From Holophagae bacterium (GTDB lineage Bacteria > Acidobacteriota > Holophagae > Acanthopleuribacterales > Acanthopleuribacteraceae), in NCBI GenBank assembly GCA_030429565.1, contig JAUIFE010000001.1:682001-746000 (forward strand): a DNA stretch of 64,000 bases. The letters are read 5' to 3'. Of the stretch, positions 1-9,303 are shown piece by piece. Each line of letters starts with the position of its first letter. Position 1 is the stretch's first letter. A model generated the notes under the pieces. It was not told the origin of the DNA. It saw only the letters and a list, made by a program, of their open reading frames with translations, and did not search any database. The translations under genes were made by a program, and so were the position numbers.

Positions 1-2
1 AG

Positions 3-641
3 GCCATTAAAGAAGAAGGCCGACTACGAGAAGTCACCGCCCAACTGGTGCCCAAAATCTTCAAGGACCTGGCACCCACGAACCACGAATTGGCGCTAAA
101 CCTCACCGCCGAGGAGCTGGCACAAACCATCGACGGCATGTCTTTCCTCGAATGGTTTGAGAAAACGGTTAAAGCCCACAAGGTGCGCTGTTCCAACCTT
201 ATTATTGAACTGGTTGAGTGGAGCGACGAGGATGAGCTGTCGGAAGCCGGGATCGACACGCTGCAAGGCTTGGTCAGCCTGGGTTGTTGTTTGGCGCTCG
301 ACGACTACGGCGTGCGCAGCTCCAACTTGGTGCGCTTAATGCAACTGTGCGAGTACGGCATTGTGCCCGATTTCTTTAAGGTGGACGCAGCTTTGGTTAA
401 GGGTTTAAACCGCTACCTTCAGAACAAAGAAGACGGCGAACGCTTTCGCCACAGCGTCATCGGGATTCGCTCGATTGTGGATTTGGTACGTGAACTGCGC
501 AAAGAAACCAAAAAAGAGATCGGCATTGTCGCGGAATTTGTCGACAACCAACTCTTGCAACGCTCGCTGGAAAACCTGGGCGTCACCCACTTTCAGGGCT
601 TCTTCTTAGCCAAACCCAAACCGGCGGCGGAAGTCTTCTGA
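3..641 (+). CDS. EAL-domain c-di-GMP phosphodiesterase, C-terminal part (5' truncated by window)
   Basis: The frame is open to the left edge, so the gene starts upstream; 212 residues are visible. They match the second half of an EAL domain, which hydrolyses cyclic di-GMP to pGpG. Visible landmarks in family order are the Asn of NLTAEEL, the metal-binding Glu of IELVEW, the Asp pair in LALDDYG, the Lys in FFKVD, the general-base-region Glu in IVAEFVD, and the Gln in FQGFFLAKP. The EAL signature itself lies off the window, so activity cannot be confirmed. The domain ends at the C-terminus with no further module. The usual DDFG is DDYG here. What precedes the domain (GGDEF, PAS, membrane sensor) is unknown. 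Confidence 0.85.
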   Translation, partial: AIKEEGRLREVTAQLVPKIFKDLAPTNHELALNLTAEELAQTIDGMSFLEWFEKTVKAHKVRCSNLIIELVEWSDEDELSEAGIDTLQGLVSLGCCLALDDYGVRSSNLVRLMQLCEYGIVPDFFKVDAALVKGLNRYLQNKEDGERFRHSVIGIRSIVDLVRELRKETKKEIGIVAEFVDNQLLQRSLENLGVTHFQGFFLAKPKPAAEVF

Positions 642-1042
642 CAAGGGCGCAACCTAACCCAAGGTAAAAGATGCGAGATAATTCTGTGAGTATCTTCATC
701 AATGCCGTATCGCGCGGGCAAAAGCCGCCCCAACGTGGTTTTCACCGCATAAGGCCGCATTTTTTTTGTAATAGCCGCCATATCCGCCTATAAAAAGATG
801 GGAAACGCGTTTTTTTGCCCCGACCCGATGGCGGGGCTCCCATGACCCCGCCCTTATTCGATTTCTACCTGTTTTGCACAATCCCAAGCCAACGCCGTGT
901 TTGTTCTGGGGCGATTTCGGCCACGCGTCCTTTTTGATTGCCGTCGCCACCAACACCACGACGCACCGGCACGTCATGCGCTTTTCATCGGCTGCGATGC
1001 GTGTTCCACCAAGCCGGCGCATGGGTTTCAGAGGAGCGAAGT
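642..1042. other. intergenic region without a recognised gene
   Basis: About 400 bases between the EAL gene and the next start. It holds two poly-T tracts (around 759-766 and 810-817) and a short GC hairpin (arms near 817-822 and 831-836). No convincing terminator or promoter could be fixed. Open frames here have poor composition. Confidence 0.5.
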
Positions 1043-2656
1043 ATGCTGCCGATCCGTTCGTTTTTGTTTTGTCTTATAACCTTGCTTGTCGCCTCGTTTT
1101 CGTTTGCCGGCGACACCACCTTGCTGATTTATGAAAAGTCGCCCAAGGAACATTTGGGCGAGCTCATCCTCAACCACAACCTCAACGCCGCCCAAAAACA
1201 GTACGTCGGCACCTGGCGCGTCGCCGACCCGGCCTGGTGGCGCGACCCGCGCCGCAACAGCGAATCACTGATGCGCTTCAACCGCATCCTCAACCTTGCC
1301 AACCATCCGGACAGTAGCGCGGAAAACCTGCGCGGCCATGAGGAACTGTTTGGGATCACGGTCCTGCCGGCCGAAGCGCCCGGCGGGCACCACGGCTGGC
1401 TGCAAATCGATCACCGCTTGCGACCCGACCTGTTGGTGTTCGAGAAACGCATTCTGCAACATTTGGCCGAAGTGTACCAATCACTCGGCGGGAAGCAGGC
1501 CGGCGGCGGGCGTTTGATGATCGACAGCGCGCGTTTGGCACAGCAACCTTGGTTTGTTGACGAGCAGGGCAAAGCGCCCAGTGCACAAACCGTCTCAGGC
1601 CTAACCGACGCCCTCAAGCGCCTGTTCCCGCGCTCGCAGAGCCACCACTTGGACGGCGCCGAAACGCTGGCCGACCTGCACACCAAAATGCAGGCTTGCG
1701 GCGGCGAACCGGCGGGTTGTTTCTCCGACGTCATGTGGCGTTTGGTAAAAAATAACTTCACGCAGCAACAAAACCGCGTCAACCGTTTCTTGGCGGCCAT
1801 TGACGGCCCCTTGGGTGATCGGCTCGTACGTCACGTCATCAACGAAACCTATTCCGGTAACATGTTGTCGATGATTCCGATTGTGCCCCAAGGTCTGCCT
1901 GAAGCCTACTTAGCAACATACCAAGGCGAAACAGCGGAACTCGCGCAACAAGAGGACCGTTTGCACCGCAGTAGCTTTAGCGACGGCGGCGACCGTATCA
2001 ATAGTTTTTACCGCGTTTCGTTGCTGACCTATTTGGTCGACAAACAACCGGCCTTTAAAGCGAAAAAACAACGCAGCGCCGGACCGCGCCGCATGACCTT
2101 GGACGATTTCCTCCATCACCACGAATGGAAAACGGTGGTCGATTACGGCTTGAGCCACCACGGTGTGGCTTACCTGTTCGCGCTGCGCGGGCAGGCCCTG
2201 GACGTGCAAATGCAGTTCAAACTGAGCATGGCTGCCGACAATCGAACGGCGGTCACGCGACGCACCGAAGGCAAACGCAACTATCACCCCGATTTCACCT
2301 TGCCCGACACCTTGGTCGAAGGCAGTGCGATTCGCCACGATCAAACCTTAAGCGCTTTATTCGGTGACGCCGGCTTTGGCGCCCAAACAGAAGTCAGCTT
2401 AAGTGTCGCACCGCTGATTCGCCTATATCCAAAACCGCTGGATCAACGCAAGCAACCGCTGATTACCATGGGCAATGTTTGGCACGAACGCGTGCAACTG
2501 GAAGAAGTTAGCGCCACGCTGTTTCAGGGCCGTATTAATAACCAAAAGGGTACCAAAACGTTTTTGTTGCCGCTGCTGCAATACAGTGGTGTGGGTTTTC
2601 CCGAAACCAGACCGGTTTGGGAAGCGCAAATCAAAAGCAACGAAGTCGGCTTATAA
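1043..2656 (+). CDS. secreted protein of unknown function
   Basis: 537 residues. The start ATG at 1043 is chosen because a GAGGAG sits at 1031-1036 and translation then opens with a clear signal peptide (MLPIRSFLFCLITLLVASFS, cleavage near Ala-Gly-Asp at residues 22-24). A longer in-frame extension to 938 lacks these features. The mature part has no membrane segment and no motif I recognise. It is rich in Arg/His/Gln, with a paired-His stretch (FLHHHEW) near the middle and one possible disulphide segment (QACGGEPAGC). It is probably periplasmic or exported. A strong terminator follows 30 bases after the stop, so it is probably monocistronic. Confidence 0.75.
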   Translation: MLPIRSFLFCLITLLVASFSFAGDTTLLIYEKSPKEHLGELILNHNLNAAQKQYVGTWRVADPAWWRDPRRNSESLMRFNRILNLANHPDSSAENLRGHEELFGITVLPAEAPGGHHGWLQIDHRLRPDLLVFEKRILQHLAEVYQSLGGKQAGGGRLMIDSARLAQQPWFVDEQGKAPSAQTVSGLTDALKRLFPRSQSHHLDGAETLADLHTKMQACGGEPAGCFSDVMWRLVKNNFTQQQNRVNRFLAAIDGPLGDRLVRHVINETYSGNMLSMIPIVPQGLPEAYLATYQGETAELAQQEDRLHRSSFSDGGDRINSFYRVSLLTYLVDKQPAFKAKKQRSAGPRRMTLDDFLHHHEWKTVVDYGLSHHGVAYLFALRGQALDVQMQFKLSMAADNRTAVTRRTEGKRNYHPDFTLPDTLVEGSAIRHDQTLSALFGDAGFGAQTEVSLSVAPLIRLYPKPLDQRKQPLITMGNVWHERVQLEEVSATLFQGRINNQKGTKTFLLPLLQYSGVGFPETRPVWEAQIKSNEVGL

Positions 2657-2685
2657 CTGCGACACACCCAAAACACCGCGACAGA

Positions 2686-2717
2686 AGGTCGATTCCACCG
2701 GAATCGGCCTTTTTTTT
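2686..2717 (+). terminator. Rho-independent terminator
   Basis: An 11-bp stem (AGGTCGATTCC with GGAATCGGCCT, one G-U pair) with an ACC loop, followed directly by a run of eight T. It lies 30 bases after the stop of the secreted-protein gene. Confidence 0.9.
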
Positions 2718-2932
2718 ATGGCCAACGACCCATTCGACGCCAAACTCGCGCCTTGTTGGTTGGTCCTTCAAATTTTCAAAATCGCGATGGGTCGACGGCC
2801 GGAAACGGCTAAAGCGTCCCCAGTAAAACGCAGCATGCGAGCGCAACGCGGCAGCTAAACCGTTGCCGAAAGTCTATGTTACCGGTACCATGAGCCCATT
2901 GAATCAACCCGTCAGGAATAGGTGACCCGCAT

Positions 2933-4306
2933 ATGACCTTGCCCGAGAGCCCCTCCGAAGCCGTCGACGCACAAAACGAAGCCCCACCGCGTTGGAGCAC
3001 CCGCGAAATGGAAATGGTCATTTCGGGCGCCATCATTGTGGCGTTGCTGCAAGTGCCAGGATACTTCACCAGCGCCTACGAAGAATTTCTTCCGCACCTG
3101 AGCAGCCAGTGGTTTATGGTGCCCTACATGCTTTATTACGCGGGCATGCTCATTCTGTACCCGGTCATTTTGGTTTTCCTTTTACACTTTGCATTGCGCG
3201 GCTTTTGGGTCGGTCTACTAGGATTGCGTGCGGTGCTCCCGCACGGCATCCGCTGGGACCAATTACCCAATCACCCAATTGAAAAAGACTTTTATCAGCA
3301 ACGCAATACGTCACTCGACCCCTTGTTAACCCGTGTGGATCAAGCCTGCAGCCTACTGTTTTCATTGATGTTCGCTTCAATTTTCGGACTGTCCGCCATC
3401 TATGGCGGGTTTGCCGTACTCACCGCGATTTTAATTGCGCTCATGCCTTCGATTAGGCCCGATCTTAATCCGTTGTGGCTCATGCTGGCGGCCTTTACCT
3501 TCGTACAAGTCCTGCTATTCGGCAGCCGCATGGGGGCCTCCTTATTGGCCCATCGTTTCAAAAAAGATCCCGACTGGCCGCAACATAACCCTCGCGCTTA
3601 CGCCCTGGCGATCTGGCTGCTGAAGGTCAGTCACTACGGCTCACTCGGTTTTTTGTCGGCACCAATCGTGTTAACCCATGCCAGCAATTTCAAACGCAGC
3701 CAAGTGACCATGACCTATATCGGCCTGATGTACATGGGTTTATTCTGCGCCGTGGGCACGATTATTTTTTCCAGTGGGTTGATCTCATTGAGTAGCAACA
3801 TTTGGTTTCCAGTCGAAGCAGCCGAAAGCGGCGCCTACGCAGGTCACTACGCGTCTCGGGAAAGCACGGAGCCTTCACTCTTCCGCCGGCCCACCATTCA
3901 AAGCGACATCATTAAGGACAACTACCTGCGCTTGGTCATTCCGTTTGACCTGCGTCGGGACAACGACCGCTTGCGCGAGCATTGCCCCGATCTGGCCCCA
4001 CTGCGAAACGAAGGTCTGCAACTGGGACGCCTCTCAAACAACGGCGACGCGGAAAAACGCGCCGCCATTCTGGACTGCGTGGCCTCAATCTACACCGTCA
4101 CCTTGGACGATCAACCAATCGCCGCCGAGTTTCTATTTTCGCGTGATGCGGAAACCAACCTGCCAAGCTTGGTTACCTACCTGCCCTGCGCCGATCTGGG
4201 CGAAGGTCGGCACCTGCTAACCGTGGACAAAAAACCCACCGTCGAGGAACAAGAGGAGCCACGCGACCACCGACCTACAACGTATTACATTCCCTTTTGG
4301 AAGTAA
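2933..4306 (+). CDS. polytopic inner-membrane protein of unknown function
   Basis: 457 residues. A short soluble N-terminus (about 30 residues) is followed by roughly six hydrophobic segments (approx. residues 25-45, 62-95, 138-168, 180-205, 228-245, 257-280), then a soluble C-terminal domain of about 170 residues. That domain contains two Cys (EHCPDL and ILDCVAS) and ends in a basic, Tyr-rich tail (TTYYIPFWK). It resembles no transporter or enzyme family I can name. The upstream terminator isolates it from the secreted protein, although both run in the same direction. A purine-rich stretch (CAGGAATAGG) precedes the ATG. Confidence 0.75.
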   Translation: MTLPESPSEAVDAQNEAPPRWSTREMEMVISGAIIVALLQVPGYFTSAYEEFLPHLSSQWFMVPYMLYYAGMLILYPVILVFLLHFALRGFWVGLLGLRAVLPHGIRWDQLPNHPIEKDFYQQRNTSLDPLLTRVDQACSLLFSLMFASIFGLSAIYGGFAVLTAILIALMPSIRPDLNPLWLMLAAFTFVQVLLFGSRMGASLLAHRFKKDPDWPQHNPRAYALAIWLLKVSHYGSLGFLSAPIVLTHASNFKRSQVTMTYIGLMYMGLFCAVGTIIFSSGLISLSSNIWFPVEAAESGAYAGHYASRESTEPSLFRRPTIQSDIIKDNYLRLVIPFDLRRDNDRLREHCPDLAPLRNEGLQLGRLSNNGDAEKRAAILDCVASIYTVTLDDQPIAAEFLFSRDAETNLPSLVTYLPCADLGEGRHLLTVDKKPTVEEQEEPRDHRPTTYYIPFWK

Positions 4307-4826
4307 CCGCAGCAGGCCTTGTGTAACGAATTCAGCGCAAAACCCCAGGCACGAACGGTATCCCGCAAGCCAACCCACACAAGCAGGTCATTTAAATTCA
4401 ACAACTTACACACTTTTGTGATATTTTTTTAAACTTTTCGAAAAATTTACCCAAGTTTTATCGCTGTACCCAGTGAAGGCGGCTCCCACCATGTTTGGTA
4501 ACCGTTTTCAACCGGCTCGGGTCGGGTTTTTCACGCTCAGAAAACACCCACCCACACCTCGTGTTTCACCGCACCGCTCGGGCTCACTGCAAAGGTCGAA
4601 CGGCGCACCGCTCTCTCGAAACACGGACCACCGATGCGCGCCACGCTCTCGGCGACACGGACGGGAATCCCGGTTGAAAACCCATCACTGTACCGAGTGA
4701 TCGAGTGTGCGATAGCTGTATCGTCCCGATCATGTGACACGGAAAAGCCGCCACGCCGGAAATCGGACGTTCCACCCGCTTTCACAATTGGAACCCGATT
4801 GCGCTTCATTTTTTCGGAGGAGTTTC
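4307..4826. other. long leader/intergenic region upstream of the M4 protease
   Basis: About 520 bases with no supported gene. The first third is AT-rich (4390-4460, with poly-T and TTCGAA-like palindromic sequence), which would suit a promoter. A small hairpin (ATCACT/AGTGAT, 4684-4701) lies further down. No known riboswitch pattern was seen. Confidence 0.45.
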
Positions 4827-6608
4827 ATGAGACTTCATGCATTGCTTGTTCTGTGCTTTTTATTTTCTTTAAGCTTGGTGGCCCAGACCCCACAACTGAT
4901 TAAACAAGAATTCGCCCGCGGCCGCACCATGCAGGTGCAAGGCAACCTCGGCGAGTTGGGTGTCGGTAAAAAAGCCGGATCAGAAGCAGCCTTTGTCCGT
5001 CAGTTAGTCCCTCACACCTTTAACAAAAAAGCGAACGAAACCCTGGACGTGACGCGTTCGCAATGGGACGACCAAGGCATCAAACACACGAAAGTCGGTC
5101 AATACATCAACGGCATGCGCGTTGAAGGCGCCGAAGTTGTAGTTCACAGTGACAGTGCCGGTTCCGTTTTCTACATGAACGGCATGCTGGCCCACACCGA
5201 TAATGTGGCCGTCGACGCCACCATCACCGCTGAAGAAGCGGTCGCCAACGTTCTGAAAAAACACAACATTACCACCCATGACATGGTGGTTGAACCCGAA
5301 TTGACCTACGTTGCCGGCGCTGACGGCCACGCTTTCTTGGCCTACAAAATGACCATCGTTTACCACGACGGTGAGCGCCTGCAAGAAGACGAAATGTTTG
5401 CCGACGCAACCGGCGCCAACCGCTTCCTGCGCCACCCACAAATGTGCAGCGCTCTCAGCCGCGCCATTTACGAAGCCAACCCACGCGGTAACGACTACAT
5501 CCTGATCCGCGGCGAAGGCGATGCACCCATTGCCGACACTTACGCCAATGCGGTTTACGACAACCTCGGCACCACCTACGACTACTTCTCCAGCACCTTT
5601 GGTCGCGACTCTTATGACAACAACGGCGGCGTCATGCAAGCCATCGTTCACCAGGGCGACGCTTCTTGGAGCTCTTCTTCCAACGTCATGATCTGCGGCG
5701 ACGGCGACGGCACCAACTGGGGCAACTTCTGCGAATCACTCGACGTTATTGCCCACGAAATCGGCCACGGTGTCACCGACCACGAATCTGACTTGGTTTA
5801 TGCCAACGAGTCCGGCGCCATGAACGAAGCCTACTCCGATATCTTCGGCGTCAGCGCAACCATCTACACCAGCGGCGTTAACAGCGACACCTGGTTGATC
5901 GGCGAAGAAGTAATCACCCCCAACGTTCCCGGCGACGCCCTGCGTTACATGAACAACCCCACCCAAGACGGTCAGTCTTACGACTACTACCCCGAGCGTT
6001 ACACCGGTACGGCCGACAACGGCGGCGTTCACTTGAACTCCGGCATCATGAACCTCGCGTTCTACCTGTTGTCTCAGGGCGGCACCCACCCTCGCGGTAA
6101 AACCAGCACGGTTGTTTCCGGTATCGGCAACGCTCGCGCCCAACAAATCTTCTACCGCGCTCAAACAGCCGGTTACATCACCGCCAACAGCACCTTCGCC
6201 GACATGCGCGCTGCTTCCATCCGCGCCGCTGAAGATCTCTACGGTACCGGCACCGCTGCTTCCGTAGCAGACGCCTGGACCGCGGTTGGCGTTGGCACCG
6301 GCGACGACGGCAACAACAACGGTGGCGACTGCGCTGAAGGCACCTTGGACGCCTTCAACACCGATGACTACTACACCATCACCGGCTCCGGCACCATCAC
6401 CATCGAAATGACCGGCGATGCAGGCACCGACTTCGACATGGAATTGCAACGTCGTCGTGCCGGCACCTCAACTTGGCGCCGTGCCGACCGCAGCCAGGGT
6501 AACACCTCTGATGAGACCATCACCCACACCCTCTCCAGCCGCTACGAGTACCAACTGCGCGTTTACCGCTACAGCGGCTCCGGCGATTACACGATTTGCT
6601 TGAAATAA
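4827..6608 (+). CDS. secreted thermolysin-family (M4) zinc metalloprotease with C-terminal PPC-like domain
   Basis: 593 residues. The start at 4827 is set by GGAGG at 4816-4820 and the signal peptide that follows (MRLHALLVLCFLFSLSLVAQ). Next come a fungalysin/thermolysin propeptide region (to about 200), the catalytic domain and a C-terminal domain. Zinc ligands are visible: HEIGH at 310-314 with the third ligand Glu334 in GAMNEAYSD (the 20-residue spacing of thermolysin), and the transition-state His402 in GGVHLNSG. The last 90 residues (from about 505) form a beta-rich bacterial pre-peptidase C-terminal (PPC)-like domain, often removed after secretion. The product is expected to be an extracellular broad-specificity endopeptidase made as an autoprocessed zymogen. 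A terminator follows. Confidence 0.95.
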   Translation: MRLHALLVLCFLFSLSLVAQTPQLIKQEFARGRTMQVQGNLGELGVGKKAGSEAAFVRQLVPHTFNKKANETLDVTRSQWDDQGIKHTKVGQYINGMRVEGAEVVVHSDSAGSVFYMNGMLAHTDNVAVDATITAEEAVANVLKKHNITTHDMVVEPELTYVAGADGHAFLAYKMTIVYHDGERLQEDEMFADATGANRFLRHPQMCSALSRAIYEANPRGNDYILIRGEGDAPIADTYANAVYDNLGTTYDYFSSTFGRDSYDNNGGVMQAIVHQGDASWSSSSNVMICGDGDGTNWGNFCESLDVIAHEIGHGVTDHESDLVYANESGAMNEAYSDIFGVSATIYTSGVNSDTWLIGEEVITPNVPGDALRYMNNPTQDGQSYDYYPERYTGTADNGGVHLNSGIMNLAFYLLSQGGTHPRGKTSTVVSGIGNARAQQIFYRAQTAGYITANSTFADMRAASIRAAEDLYGTGTAASVADAWTAVGVGTGDDGNNNGGDCAEGTLDAFNTDDYYTITGSGTITIEMTGDAGTDFDMELQRRRAGTSTWRRADRSQGNTSDETITHTLSSRYEYQLRVYRYSGSGDYTICLK

Positions 6609-6671
6609 GCAAACCCACCCAGTTCCTACCACCCCCTTTCGCGTAACCGAAAGGCAGGAAAACCAAGGATT

Positions 6672-6704
6672 CGGCAGTCACCAAGGTGGCTGCCGTTTTT
6701 TTTT
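6672..6704 (+). terminator. Rho-independent terminator after the M4 protease
   Basis: An 11-bp stem (CGGCAGTCACC with GGTGGCTGCCG, one G-U pair), AA loop region, then nine T. Confidence 0.92.
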
Positions 6705-6719
6705 GGTGGCGACCCGCCC

Positions 6720-7343
6720 TCAACAAGAAAGATTGGCGGTACGCCCCAGGTAAAGCCGCTTCTTAAGTGTCGTCAGGGTAAAGGCGGCGACGTCGGCGCG
6801 GGCAATGGTCAGGTCGAGCCGCCGCTTTTCCGGTCCGAAGCCGTGTTGAACCGCGTTTCTGCGCGGCCCATCGGTGTAGGCACTGGGCCGCACCAAGGTC
6901 CAATCCAAACCGCTGGCGACAACGTGATGTTCTTGGGCGACATGGTCGCGGAAAGCGCGCCGCAAAAGCAGTCCAAACATAATGTATTTCCAGTAGAAGT
7001 TGAGATGGACGGCACTGTCGCCGACACCGAGCGTCGACAAACACACCAAACGTCGCACACCGTGATGCTGCATGGCGGTAATGATATTAAGCGTGCCAGG
7101 AGCGCGCAGATCGCCTTTTAAACCCGCTCCCAGCGCACAGATCACGGCGTCGTGACCGGCCACCGCCGCGCGCACCTCGGCAGCATCGCGCACATCACCC
7201 TGGGCGAACTGCAAGCGCGCGTGCTGTAACGACAAGCGTTGCGGATCGCGCGAAAAGGCGGTGACGAAAAAGCCATCGGCCAAAGCCTGGGTCACAATTT
7301 CACGGCCGACGGAACCCGTAGCCCCAAAAACAATCACTTTCAT
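6720..7343 (-). CDS. NAD(P)-binding SDR-type (NmrA/BVR-B-like) oxidoreductase
   Basis: 207 residues. The start at 7343 follows GGAGG (complement of 7350-7354) and gives MKVIVFGATGSVGREIV, the glycine-rich Rossmann motif GATGSVG of atypical short-chain dehydrogenases. Later landmarks are the strand GHDAVICALG, the LVCLSTLGVG segment and LDWTLVRPSAYTDGP, typical of the NAD(P)H-binding NmrA-like/YwnB group. The substrate is unknown. It is divergent from a TetR regulator 72 bases away, with three palindromes between them, so it is very probably the regulator's target. An N-terminal extension to 7436 would run through those operators and is rejected. Confidence 0.88.
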   Translation of the reverse strand: MKVIVFGATGSVGREIVTQALADGFFVTAFSRDPQRLSLQHARLQFAQGDVRDAAEVRAAVAGHDAVICALGAGLKGDLRAPGTLNIITAMQHHGVRRLVCLSTLGVGDSAVHLNFYWKYIMFGLLLRRAFRDHVAQEHHVVASGLDWTLVRPSAYTDGPRRNAVQHGFGPEKRRLDLTIARADVAAFTLTTLKKRLYLGRTANLSC

Positions 7344-7363
7344 AACAAACCTCCAGATGAAAC

Positions 7364-7421
7364 TTGACACAGTGTCAATTGACATGGTGTCAAATATGAG
7401 GCACACTTGACAGCATGTCAA
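7364..7421. promoter_or_regulatory. three-copy palindromic operator in the oxidoreductase/tetR divergent promoter
   Basis: Three 15-bp copies of TTGACA-N3-TGTCAA lie at 7364-7378 (perfect 7-bp arms), 7379-7393 (directly abutting) and 7407-7421. The third copy overlaps the tetR ATG (7415-7417). On the minus strand the outer half-site of copy 3 reads TTGACA and is followed after 17 bases by CATATT, a plausible -35/-10 pair for the oxidoreductase. Copies 2 and 1 then lie at and downstream of the start point. The arrangement suggests autoregulation plus repression of the oxidoreductase by the adjacent TetR protein. Confidence 0.85.
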
Positions 7422-8008
7422 GCCCCCATCAAACAACCCACCACAAAATTCTCCAGGCTTGCGCCTCCCTCCTCAGCGACGGCGATGGTAAAGGCGTGCG
7501 CATGAGCGACATCGCCAAAGCCGCAAAAATCTCGCGTCAGGCGGTTTATCTGCACTTTGCCTCGCGCGCCGATTTACTCGAAGCAACGACGCGTTACATC
7601 GACGAACAACTCGGTCTCGAAGAACGTTTGGCACCCAGCCGCCAGGCGAAAAACGGCCGCGAACGCCTGCTCGCCTATATCGCGATGTGGGGCGCCTATG
7701 TGCCACATATTTACCCGACAGCCAAAGCGCTGATGACTGCATCCGACAGTGATGAAGCCGCCGCCGGCGCTTGGCGCGACCGCATGATTGACATGCGTGA
7801 GGGTTGTGAAGCCGCTGTCCAGATGCTGTACCAGGAGGGTCAACTGGCCGCCGCCTGGACGGTAGACAGCGCCACCGATATGTTGTGGACCTTGTTGTCC
7901 GTATCCAATTGGGAACAGCTCACGCGCACCTGTGGCTGGGATCAGGCAACTTACATCAAGCAGTTACAGGAAGTGGCGCTGCGTACCCTGATTGACGACG
8001 CGGGATAG
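7415..8008 (+). CDS. TetR/AcrR-family transcriptional regulator
   Basis: 197 residues. The N-terminal helix-turn-helix region (about residues 10-55) shows the TetR pattern: MSDIAKAAKISRQAVYLHF, then a recognition-helix boundary and the helical ligand-binding domain. The C-terminal half is all-helical without a recognised ligand signature. The ATG at 7415 sits inside the third operator copy; a GAGG lies about 14 bases upstream, so the leader is short and binding could block both transcription and initiation. It is divergent from the NmrA-like oxidoreductase, the usual layout for a local substrate-responsive repressor. Confidence 0.92.
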   Translation: MSSPHQTTHHKILQACASLLSDGDGKGVRMSDIAKAAKISRQAVYLHFASRADLLEATTRYIDEQLGLEERLAPSRQAKNGRERLLAYIAMWGAYVPHIYPTAKALMTASDSDEAAAGAWRDRMIDMREGCEAAVQMLYQEGQLAAAWTVDSATDMLWTLLSVSNWEQLTRTCGWDQATYIKQLQEVALRTLIDDAG

Positions 8009-8082
8009 ACCGATTCACGAACCCAGTAAGCAAAAGTACCCGGCAACCTGATCACACACTTTGGGCAAAAACGACGGATGAC

Positions 8083-8400
8083 TTATCCGTCCACACCGCC
8101 GGTGATTAAACGGACCGCCCCTAAAAAGGTCGCGACCACGCCGGTGCCGAAAACAACGTAATAGAACTCATCGGTGGAACCAGAGACGGCCAATGATCCC
8201 AGCGTCGCCACAATGCCAAAAACAAGCAGTCCGAGTGCATTGCGCCGGTACTCTTTGGTGCCGTCCACTTGAAGCGGCATGGTATCGTCACCATCCGGCA
8301 TTACCACCTCTTCCTGGAGGCGACGCCGTCTGGCTTCGGCATCTTGGTTTTCGGTCACGTTTGCCCACCGCCTTTCCGGTATCTCCTTTTTGACAGACAT
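8083..8400 (-). CDS. small two-helix membrane protein of unknown function
   Basis: 105 residues: a charged N-terminal half (about 50 residues, with the run EARRRRLQEE) followed by two hydrophobic segments (approx. 55-72 and 78-98) joined by a short loop (GSTDEFYY). The ribosome binding site before the ATG at 8400 is weak, and a downstream GTG could be used instead. It is convergent with tetR. No family recognised. Confidence 0.6.
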   Translation of the reverse strand: MSVKKEIPERRWANVTENQDAEARRRRLQEEVVMPDGDDTMPLQVDGTKEYRRNALGLLVFGIVATLGSLAVSGSTDEFYYVVFGTGVVATFLGAVRLITGGVDG

Positions 8401-8727
8401 ACATTCGGAACACTAATCGCAAAACTTAAATAATCGACCCGCTAGCCGCCGCCAGGATTCCAAATCTTACAAAAGACTTTAATACCTAAAAGCGCGATAC
8501 TTAGCGGCCATTTTGAGAAAAACTCGGGGCTGCGACAGCGTGTAAAAATGCGCCACGCCCCCAGTGGCGGCGATGATGCGCAGGCTTGCCGGCAAGAGGG
8601 AGCTTCCGGCGCCTAATGGTTTAACGGCCGTTAGGTTCAGCGGCAGCGGCAACCAGGCCTGGAACGGCATGCAAGAGGTGCTCAACAAGCCGACAACCTA
8701 TCTCTATGATAATAAGCGGGTTATCCC
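8401..8727. other. intergenic region, possible short gene remnant
   Basis: About 330 bases. On the minus strand a 70-codon frame (8479-8688) has codon use similar to real genes and ends in a basic tail (KMAAKYRAFRY), but it has no start signal and no recognisable domain. It may be the decayed end of a gene. Nothing else is visible. Confidence 0.3.
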
Positions 8728-9156
8728 TCACCAGGTTTTGCGCAGATAGAAACGCTCGTGGCCGGCGGGGAATTGCGGCAAGCTGCCGAACACCTCGTAG
8801 CCAAGTTTTTCGTAAAAGCCACGCGCCTGGAAACTGAAGGTATCGACAAAAGCGCCGTGGCAACCACGCGTGCCGGCGACTTCCTCGGCGAGCAACACCA
8901 ATCGACGCGCATAACCCCGACTGCGCAACGGCGGCGCCACCCACAGCGCGATGATTTCCAACCATTGCCAATAGGTGGTGCCGTAAAACCCACCGACAAC
9001 CGCACCTTGCTCATCTTCGAGCAAAAGGGAGAGCGGGCGCTGGTTGACATTGGGCAACCCCTTTTGTAGCCAATCGTTGGAAATACCTTGATAGAGCGGT
9101 TGTAGGCGATCAGAGTCGGCGGTTTCACTCTGATGCAAGGTCAATTCGTCAAACAC
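8728..9156 (-). CDS. GNAT-family N-acetyltransferase
   Basis: 142 residues. GNAT fold landmarks are the beta4-alpha3 acetyl-CoA site LWVAPPLRSRGYARRLV (R-x-x-G-x-A loop) and the C-terminal FYEKLGYEVFG motif. The central GGFYGTTYWQWLEI strand fits small-molecule acetyltransferases. It transfers acetyl from acetyl-CoA to an unknown amine. It follows the alarmone-hydrolase gene in the same direction after 147 bases; a shared transcript is possible but not shown. Confidence 0.85.
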   Translation of the reverse strand: MFDELTLHQSETADSDRLQPLYQGISNDWLQKGLPNVNQRPLSLLLEDEQGAVVGGFYGTTYWQWLEIIALWVAPPLRSRGYARRLVLLAEEVAGTRGCHGAFVDTFSFQARGFYEKLGYEVFGSLPQFPAGHERFYLRKTW

Positions 9157-9303
9157 AAGAACCTCTGATGCACTTAGGTCGGCGAAAAAGCGACGCCCGT
9201 TCTCGGCCTCAAAAAACCAAGGACAACCGAGAATTATCTAAGCTTAACGCAATCGGAAGCGGACGCGGACGGCGAATTTGCCGCGCAGGCGGGTTTCCCG
9301 GGC

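Noticed and set aside
5004..6449. Long minus-strand open frames (215 and 237 residues) inside the M4 protease
   Set aside because: They are Val/Gly/Ala-rich antisense shadows of a gene with clear catalytic motifs on the plus strand and have no start signals.
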